NCBI GenBank assembly: GCA_022925895.1
Contig: JAKSYS010000805.1
Span: 1-23,861, forward strand
Direction of reading: 5' to 3'
Length of the DNA: 23,861 bases
From: Fragilaria crotonensis
Lineage: Eukaryota > Bacillariophyta > Fragilariophyceae > Fragilariales > Fragilariaceae
The notes below the pieces were generated by a model that saw only the letters and a list, made by a program, of their open reading frames with translations, had not been told where the DNA came from and did not search any database. Below are positions 17,197 to 23,861 of the stretch, piece by piece. How positions within the stretch are numbered: position 1 is the first letter of the stretch; every line of letters starts with the position of its first letter. Position numbers and translations under genes: made by a program.

Positions 17197-18752
17197 CCCG
17201 CCATGTTCTCGAGTAGTCGCGCGAGCTCGTGAAAATCACGCGGGATAGTGAAATTGAGCTTCGTCATGCTCTTGATGTCTTTGTCCGAGAATCCAGTTGT
17301 CGTGTCTGTCGTCTTAAGTTGCATTTGAACAAGGGTGCTTGCGTGGTCGAGAGCATCCCTGCCCGTCGCGTTCGATCGTGCGAGCGTCTGGGGCCCGCAG
17401 CAAAAAAGGCTGAAGGCTCCTGGTCTGTCCGAAGCGTCGGCTAGGAAGGATGCGGTCCGAATGGCTGCGCAGAAACCCATTGGGATGAATGCATCCCTCC
17501 CTTTCGTGTTGCGCAAGAAATGGTGTATGTGGTTTTGGACGTACGCCACGTTGCTGAGCGCTAGGATGTCTGCGAAGGTCTGGACGGGGCGAGTTGGGGT
17601 CCTCCCAAGGCGTCCTTCTCCGAAACGAACAGGATCATCCGCTTTGTCGACGGGGAACGAGTCGAATCCTGTCTTCGGGATTTGAGGAGATGACGCGACT
17701 GCGCTAGCGACCTGTCTTTCGAGGAGGCTCGACAAGTTTCTGATGGCGTCGTTCTCTCGTCCTGGCGTTTCTGACTGATCGTCCGATTGGATGAGGCTTT
17801 TAGCCTTCACGGCCAGGTACTTCATGTGTAGGACTTTCGCCCAGTCGTCCGCTCGCCTAGAGTAAGCTGACGAAGCCGCCACTCCCACTTTGTTGGACCG
17901 TGAGTGGTTCTGGTGCTCGCTGCAACGCAGAGAACCCATCGAGTACGTAGGACGCTGCTTCGGCCAACCTCGACGCCCGGTCGGGGTCCGGTCCTCACTC
18001 GCCCTCTGTTTGATGGTCCTGACTATCATCAGGGCCAATTCCTCAGGGTCGGTGACGTATGATTCCATGATGGCTGCTGCGATGAACGCCGGAACTGGTA
18101 CTGTCGGTTTCATGGTGAAACCGACGACCGTGACGTCTTCTGTGTCGTCCGCGTCCGCGTCGTTCGTCTTGTCTTGGTCGTTAGTCTCGTTAGTATGTTT
18201 GCTCGACTTGGATCTGCCTCTTGGGGCACTGCCTTTCTTGGGGCGTCCTCTCGTCGCTGCCACAGGAGGTGGCTCCCGCGCCGGCGCCGATGCCTGTCCG
18301 GCGCTCTCGCTGACGCCTGACACCGAAGATCTCGTCGTCACCAATTCTTCAATCGCTCTTCGTACGTCGGACGTAGAATTCCACGTGAGCATTTTGGACC
18401 AATCGTAAGGCGTTCCAACGTGGCTTCTGACGATCTGTTTCGTGTCGACCGCCATGGCGGCTGCGAATCCACCGCCGCCGAGAAGTGCCCATAGGGCGTT
18501 CGTTCCGTCGTTTAGTCCGTCGTCGGCGTCGTGGTGAAAGTGGTGGAACAGACGGATCGTCCCGTGCGTGTTTACCATCAGGTGTGCGATGTCCGGCGAA
18601 CACAGGTGTACAAACCCTGTAGACTCCGTATTAATCGAATTCGATTTCGTGTGTAATCTGTTGAGCTTCGGGACCACTTCCCACTGGTCAAGGGCACGGA
18701 AGACGTCTTCCCACGTAGACGTCATCGTCATAGGGGACGACATGTCGGCCAT
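17160..18752 (-). CDS. Gag-like protein of the Ngaro-like element (530 aa)
   Basis: This is the longest intact frame in the window, with an ATG at 18752. Three parts stand out. Residues 55-100 include the His/Asp-rich HHFHHDADDGLNDG. Residues 160-205 form a low-complexity linker with an AT-hook (RGRPKK, 168-173) followed by basic and then acidic stretches. A long C-terminal region (about 300-500) contains YVQNHIHHFLRNTKGRDAF. The first and third parts are almost unchanged in the second element at 20.6-22.1 kb, while the linker has diverged. Position before RT and the knuckle further on support a Gag role. The frame continues after a shift near 17165 into the next feature. Confidence 0.8.
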   Translation of the reverse strand: MADMSSPMTMTSTWEDVFRALDQWEVVPKLNRLHTKSNSINTESTGFVHLCSPDIAHLMVNTHGTIRLFHHFHHDADDGLNDGTNALWALLGGGGFAAAMAVDTKQIVRSHVGTPYDWSKMLTWNSTSDVRRAIEELVTTRSSVSGVSESAGQASAPAREPPPVAATRGRPKKGSAPRGRSKSSKHTNETNDQDKTNDADADDTEDVTVVGFTMKPTVPVPAFIAAAIMESYVTDPEELALMIVRTIKQRASEDRTPTGRRGWPKQRPTYSMGSLRCSEHQNHSRSNKVGVAASSAYSRRADDWAKVLHMKYLAVKAKSLIQSDDQSETPGRENDAIRNLSSLLERQVASAVASSPQIPKTGFDSFPVDKADDPVRFGEGRLGRTPTRPVQTFADILALSNVAYVQNHIHHFLRNTKGRDAFIPMGFCAAIRTASFLADASDRPGAFSLFCCGPQTLARSNATGRDALDHASTLVQMQLKTTDTTTGFSDKDIKSMTKLNFTIPRDFHELARLLENMAGWPSSSSARGPR

Positions 18753-18816
18753 CCTATCTGCGTTCGTCGTTCGAGTCGTCGGTCGGTTGGTGGTTTGAGG
18801 GAAGAGGCCAGATTAA

Positions 18817-18967
18817 ATTAACTAGAGTAGTGTCTTTGTTGATTCGAGTTCGTCCGGATTGTGAGCAATTCGCATCTTGTGTTGTGTCCGGGTGTTCGTC
18901 TGTCTGTGTCTCGTGTTCGTCTGTCTGACGGCGACTGCTCTCCCTTTCCCGAACTTCGGACATGCCA
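18817..18967 (-). repeat. Split direct repeat A1 (5' end of element)
   Basis: It matches A2 (12417-12565) over about 150 bp with only two extra C bases in C runs. Its outer edge ends ...GACATGCCA on the plus strand. Gag starts about 65 bp downstream of its inner edge. Confidence 0.92.
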
Positions 18968-20550
18968 GGTAGAGAGATTCTCTTTTTGTTGTTTGCAGCA
19001 CGTAACCCATAGCCGTACAACAATTTGGCTTAATGTGATACACTAATTAACATAGTTCAATGATGTCCTCATAGTAGAAGATACTCCCAAGATGACTTCA
19101 CAACTCAGATTCCTTCAAAACTTCTCATGTCATCCAGTTTAAAATCCATTTAAACTCAGAATCACAGCAGCTAGAGGGCACAAGATCATGCATCAAGTTA
19201 GACTGCATTGGTGTTGTCATAACTCTTCAGAGCTATTTCAAAACGTAGAAGCCTAGATTGACTATTCATCACTACTACTAGTGAACTACAAGTTCCATTA
19301 ATGCTTTTATAGACATTTCTTGCTGAAAGAACGAAAAGTTGGCTTGCAGCTTAAATGGCTGCACTTTCCTGTTCAACTTCCTTCATTTGAAGTTTCTGGT
19401 CCTTCAAGTCAATCTTTTCCTGTCTAGTACACTTCATGTGCTGGCCCATGCCTTCATTGGAGCATTGATGCAAAGTCATCCGGGGCCTTCAAAATCAGGC
19501 TCAACAAATTTTCAAGGCTTGTGCAACATCATCGCCTATGCAATCTGGAGTAGAGTGTAATCGCATCTAACTGGTGCTCCTTCACGGATTGGACATTATC
19601 CATTGAAACAGCCTAGCTAACATCATTAAAAGCTTGATGATCACAAAATTGCTGTGCCGCCAGTGATGGGTTTCAGATGTTTCTCATAGTTGTAATCATG
19701 CGTTCCACAGGCCTGACCTCTTGCATATTTCTTTGTATAGGATCAAGCTTGGATGTTCAAGCAGCTGTCCCTAAGGTACTTTGGCATTGGTATCCTTGTT
19801 GTTTTCAGGCTATGGCCAATCATTTCTACCGATGTCTCACTGACTTTGGTATTACGATGCCAAGTTTCTTGTGCCCACGTCACCATAGGAAAATGTCGTT
19901 TCTTCAATAGATCCTGGCCGAAAACGAGGTCGATCAGATGACCTACTATTGCAATGTGGCACATCGCAATGACAAAAGTCATTAGTGAATACTACTGGGT
20001 GATGAGGACATGATGCCATGTTTTGTGATCCCAAAACATCAGTACAAAAGCATCCTCAAAGAAATTGCCGGCAATGCGCGCTTCCTCAAGTCGGAGCAAA
20101 GGTCAACAAAAAACAATAATGTACTCGGACAAAGACAAATCATTTCAACATGGAAGTACTTTCCGAAGAAGTAAACACGTCGAATGGAATTTGTTCAGTG
20201 TCAAGGTGAAGGGGAATTAGGGCTTCAAATTCACCAAAGGACCCCAAAATTCATGAAGTTACTAGGGGAAGTCCATTCTCAACTTCACCAAGCTGAGGAC
20301 CCAGAAACTGTACTGGGTCCAGAGTTCTGTAAAGTTGTACTGTAACAGTGCGAGGCTCTCTCTCTCTAGTGTCTACACTCTGGGCCATGTGCCTTAATTA
20401 ACGTCACTTGCCTTAATTAACTATCATTTTCATTATATTTGGTGCTTTTCTGCAGTTTATACTCGTGCCACTGAAAAAATGCTCAAATTGCAGTCACGAC
20501 GGAAAGATAGCGACACGCTATCTGTGCTCAATTGATCCTGACCTTTTCTT
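18968..20550. other. No recognisable gene between the two Ngaro-like elements
   Basis: This stretch is AT-richer than the elements on both sides and shows no intact gene. A plus-strand frame at 19989-20174 and a minus-strand stretch near 19370-19460 look faintly coding, but both are short, start without ATG or follow stops. An 11-bp direct repeat CCTTAATTAAC occurs twice near 20392 and 20411. Confidence 0.5.
20505..20523. other. Perfect hairpin upstream of the second gag
   Basis: AGATAGCG-ACA-CGCTATCT is a perfect 8-bp stem with a 3-base loop, about 105 bp before the first gag-like codons. It may belong to the 5' end of the second element or to the flank. Confidence 0.55.
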
Positions 20551-20627
20551 TATTTTCGGTAAGTCACTGACTTGAAGCAAGCTTGATACTTGATTTTTCA
20601 TCCGCAATCAGTCTCTGACAAAGGTGC

Positions 20628-22124
20628 GTGATCTCGTGGTTGGACGTTTTCAGGAAGCTCGACCAGTGGGATCGTCGAAAAGCTCAGCGCTTTGAATTCG
20701 AACGAACTCGGTCAGTACAAATTCTACAGGATTCGTACACTTGTGCTCTGGAAGTCGCCCACCTTATGGTAAACACGCACGGAGTCATCCGACTCTTTCA
20801 CCACTTCCACCACGACGCTGACGATGGACTCAACGACGGGACGAACGCCCTTTGGGCACTGATGGGGCTGGCGGCTTCGCCGCCGCCATGGCGGTCGACA
20901 CGAAACAGGTCGTGAGACGACACCGGAACGCCTTTTGATTGGTCGAGGATGCTCTCGTGGAATTCTACGTCGGACGTACTGGCGGCGATCAATGAATCTC
21001 TGACGACACGTGACCAGGTGCCAGGCGTCAGCACCGGAGCCACAGCGAAGCCGAGCCAGCCGGCACCCTGCCGACTGCAACCAGAGGACGACCGAAGAAA
21101 GGCGGAACGAAGCACCGGGCGAAGCCAAGCAAGCCAGTCGCGCGAGCGAGGACGACACAGACGACGTCACGGTCGTCGGGTTCACGATGAAGCCCACCGT
21201 CCGGTGCCGGCCTTCATCGCAGCCGCCATCATGGACACTTACGTCACCGCGCCAGAGGAGCTCGCCCTACTGATCGTCAACGCCATTAAACAGAGAGCGA
21301 GCGAGGACCCAGACCCGTCCAGAGCAACCATCCGCGCGGAGGCTCTTACATCCCGCGGTGGGTCCTCAGCGTAGCGGTAAACTCGAGGAGGACCCCGGGA
21401 CCGACAAAGCGAGGGTGGCGGCATCAAACGCATACTCCAAACGATCGGACGAATGGGCGAAATCGCTACACCTCAAGCATCTGGCGGTCAGAGCTAGGAG
21501 CCTCATTCGGACGGACGACCATGCCAGCACGCCAGGACGCACAGAGGACGCCATTCGAAACCTGTCAACGTTACTGGAGCGACAGGCAGCAAACGCAGCG
21601 ACCTCGTCCCCCCAAACGTCGAAGACAGGCTTTGACTCTTTCCCGCCGTCGACGAAACGAATGGTCCTTTTCGTGTCCGAAAGGGACGCCGACAGGATGA
21701 TTCGCAGCCGCCCGGTCCAGTCTTTCTCGGACATCCTGACGCTTAGCAACGTGGCCTACGTACAAAACCACATCCACCACTTCTTGAGGAACACCAAAGG
21801 TCGAGACGCGTTCATTCCCATGGGCTTCTGCGCCGCAATCCGCACCGCTTCTTTCACGGCCGACACACCTGACCGGCCAGGGGCCTTCAGCCTCTTCTGT
21901 TGCGGTCCCCAGACGTTCGCCCGAGCAGCAGCGATCGGGCGAGAAGCCTCTGATCACGCCAGCACCCTTGTGCAAATGCAACTCAAGACGACCGACACGA
22001 CCACGGGCTTCTCGAGAAGGACATCAAGAGCATGACAAAACAACTTCACGGTGCCGAAAGATTTTCACGAACTCGCGCGGCGCCGAACATGAGCGGAGTG
22101 CTGGAGCTCCTTCGAGCCAATTCC
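20628..22124 (+). CDS. Gag-like protein of the second element (frameshifted)
   Basis: Pieces at 20628-20915, 20949-21374 and 21358-22035 align in order with the 530-residue Gag of the first element. Conserved landmarks are HLMVNTHGVIRLFHHFHH, LSWNSTSDV, YVTAPEELALLIV and YVQNHIHHFLRNTKG. The AT-hook RGRPKK is also present, out of frame, at 21083-21100. The first piece opens at GTG, not ATG, after an in-frame TGA at 20616, so the start codon is lost or lies in an upstream exon (a GGTAAGT lies at about 20556-20562). Shifts are near 20870, 21100, 21360 and 22020. Confidence 0.7.
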
Positions 22125-22129
22125 CGCTC

Positions 22130-22680
22130 ACACACATGTTGGACGAGTGGAGCCGTTTCCTGACCAGGGCGGTCGGCTCCACACTGGCGACAACTCCGCC
22201 AGCTAGCGCGCTGACCCCTCAGCCGCGTGCAGGTTGGGTTGGTTCATCGGCATGCAACAATACCTAGTTCTCTGCGCTGGAGTCGAACACGAGGACGAGA
22301 TCAACCCAGCACTCCTAGAATTCAGGTCCACCCGGCAGCAGTTGGAGGACGGCGCCTTTGTCTTCCCGGCCTCGCGACTTCCTCAAGGAGCGGCTGGGAC
22401 GTGGAGTCGACCAAAGGGCGACTCGCAGCCTGTAGCCGCCGCCGGAGGCTCGAGCGGACGTCGCGGGCAACCGCGGACGCAGTCACAAACCCACAGCAGG
22501 ACCTTTTCCTGGAGACGCGAACGACACTTGGCAGGTGTTCCTCGATCACGTCCGAAGTGGACCGATCCCGAACATGTGCTGCAGGTGGCTAAACGGGAAG
22601 TGCGTCAAGAGCTGTTTCTTGAGCGCCCGCCGTCGCCCTCACGACCGAACAGACGACCGCCGTACGAGCGTGGATAGAGC
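22130..22680 (+). CDS. Gag C-terminal part of the second element
   Basis: It has LTHMLDEWSRFLTRAVGSTL, then QQYLVLCAGVEHEDEI and FRSTRQQLEDGAFVFP, and finally the knuckle PNMCCRWLNGKCVKSC at about 22569-22616. The knuckle is one residue shorter than in the first element (LNG instead of HLNG). Pieces lie in different frames. It is expected to bind nucleic acid within the particle. Confidence 0.65.
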
Positions 22681-22699
22681 AGTGCCGGGCGCGCATGCG

Positions 22700-23861
22700 C
22701 CGCCCCTCGTCCGACGCGACGCCGCCCAGCAAGAAAACAAAATTAGGACCCTCTGCATCTGCTTACTAGCCCGCCTTCGTCGCACAGCCGTCGCAATGGG
22801 CGTTCGACCCGGAACGGTCGACGGCCGAGTTCCACAACAGACGCCACGTCGGACGCGGACTTTATCGGAATCTGCCGCCCGAGACAGTCGCCGGGAACCC
22901 ACGCGCACGAACCTTCTCGCCCCGCCGTGTCGCCGACGCCGCATCTCTCGCCAGCCCGCGACGACCCGTCACGAAACGAAGTCGGGCCTGGGCGCTACGC
23001 TCCGCCCTCGACTCGCCACCGACCGACCACCCGTGGCGCGCGCATTGTCGCCCGGAGACGCCCACGACGCGCCGACATCAGCCCTCGCAGACACGCCACG
23101 CCCGCTTCCCGGTAAGTTCCCATCGTTGGTGCCATTGCCGACGATCCCGCTCCCGAACGTCGACTCGCCGTTCCCGACTCCCGAACCACGCCTGGCCGAT
23201 GCCCTTGCCACTATTTTGCACTCCGGCCAACCGCGCACCCACGCGACGGAGTTTCGCTTCGACTGGACGCACGACGCCGCCCGCCACAACCTCGCGGTGC
23301 TCCAACGGTACGCCCTCGACCTCGACGCCGCCCTTCGGGCCCAGCCGTTCAGCGCCCTGACGCTGGGATCCGAGTTTCGCCACCGAACTTCGCGCTCCTG
23401 TCCGCCCACCCTCTGGCGCGTTTTCAGGAGCGCATCTCGAAGGGGCCGAGTTCCCTTCGAGATCTCGGATTCTGACCGCCTCACAGCGGACGTGCGCTTA
23501 ACCAGCTCAGCGGCAATCACAAATCGGCCGAGGCCACGAGGCAAAGTTGATATCCATGCTGAAGGACAAGCCTCAAGGGGCAGCTACCACCGCCGCGAGA
23601 AGCCGCCTTAGGAATCAAGGGATGCGACGGTCGCGCCTCTGGGGATGGTCGCGCAGGCGTCGATCGGCGAGAAAAGAGAAATTCGTAAACTCCGACTGAC
23701 ACATGACCAGTCATTCAGCCCGAGCGGAGTGGCAGGGCGAAGCGTAAATGAAGCGCGTGGACACATCCCAACTGGCAAACACGTTTCGGAAAAGCATTCA
23801 GCAGACTCATATACCACATCGTTCCTGCGCCAACTATGGCCCAGACGAGGCCTATCTGGAT
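22700..23861 (+). CDS. Pol N-terminus and start of RT, partial at window end
   Basis: After the basic Gag tail (SKKTKLGP) a TAG follows, and then pol-like sequence with FVAQPSQWAFD, EFHNRR, PLPTIPLPNVDSPF and RYALDLDAALRAQPFSAL, all conserved with the first element. At 23624 onward it reads ATVAPLGMVAQASIGEK and LRLTHDQSFSP, the start of a DIRS-order RT module, and ends with SFLRQLWP before catalytic motif A. The rest is outside the window. Confidence 0.65.

Larger units (their letters stand above)
12029..18967 (-). mobile_element. Ngaro-like tyrosine-recombinase retrotransposon, full length
   Basis: Read on the minus strand, the order is A1 (18967-18817), gag, reverse transcriptase, RNase H, tyrosine recombinase, B1 (12861-12564), A2 (12565-12417), B2 (12328-12029). 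A1-body-B1-A2-B2 split direct repeats are diagnostic of the PAT and Ngaro groups of the DIRS order. I see no methyltransferase domain between RNase H and the recombinase, which fits Ngaro rather than PAT or DIRS. There are no LTRs of the retroviral kind, no DDE integrase and no target duplication. Length is 6.94 kb. Confidence 0.9.
20550..23861 (+). mobile_element. Second Ngaro-like element, 5' portion, cut by window edge
   Basis: Plus-strand sequence from about 20628 to the end matches, at the protein level, the gag and the start of pol of the 12-19 kb element, in the same order. It is clearly diverged: GC-richer, with a different linker and many frameshifts. I could not locate its A1 repeat, so the left boundary is approximate; B and A2 copies would lie beyond the window. 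Confidence 0.78.

Overview
This window looks like repeat-rich nuclear DNA from a microbial eukaryote, most likely a diatom or another stramenopile. The basis is the Copia-type retrotransposon at the left end. Its Gag knuckle (CX2HX5HX4C) and its overall protein resemble the CoDi lineage first described in diatoms. That lineage call comes from recognising the proteins, not from a database search. I found no ordinary host gene. Nearly everything that can be interpreted is mobile DNA.

Layout. (1) 18-6637, minus strand: a full-length Ty1/Copia LTR retrotransposon. It has 563-bp LTRs, a tRNA-iMet-like primer site, Gag, protease, integrase, reverse transcriptase (RT), RNase H and a polypurine tract. 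(2) About 7053-8395: a foldback-type element. Long inverted arms of 51-52-bp tandem units (6 on the left, 10 on the right) flank a 362-bp spacer with a tRNA-like sequence. (3) 9224-10636: a 1.4-kb element with TIRs of about 80 bp starting GGGCCACCC, flanked by TAA duplications, as in PIF/Harbinger elements. (4) 11320-11975: a tandem array of units of about 147 bp in an ABAB order. (5) 12029-18967, minus strand: a complete tyrosine-recombinase retrotransposon of the DIRS order, Ngaro-like. Read 5' to 3' it is A1, gag, RT, RNase H, tyrosine recombinase, B1, A2, B2, the classic split-direct-repeat layout. (6) 18968 to about 20.55 kb: unassigned AT-richer DNA. (7) About 20.6 kb to the window end, plus strand: a second, diverged and GC-richer Ngaro-like element whose gag is complete but broken and whose pol is cut by the window edge. 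The two Ngaro-like elements lie head to head.

How the parts work together. In the Copia element, Gag packages the RNA, and protease, RT, RNase H and integrase copy it and insert it between new flanks. In the Ngaro-like elements, Gag (with an AT-hook and a Cys-rich knuckle) and RT/RNase H would make cDNA. This is thought to circularise through the A and B repeats and to be inserted by the tyrosine recombinase rather than a DDE integrase.

A point that affects all reading frames: in three independent repeat pairs (LTRs, A1/A2, B1/B2; about 1 kb aligned) I see no substitutions and six single-base length differences, mostly in homopolymers. The coding regions carry single-base frameshifts at a similar density. 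Many frameshifts may therefore be residual long-read assembly errors, and both full-length elements may be young and less broken than they look.
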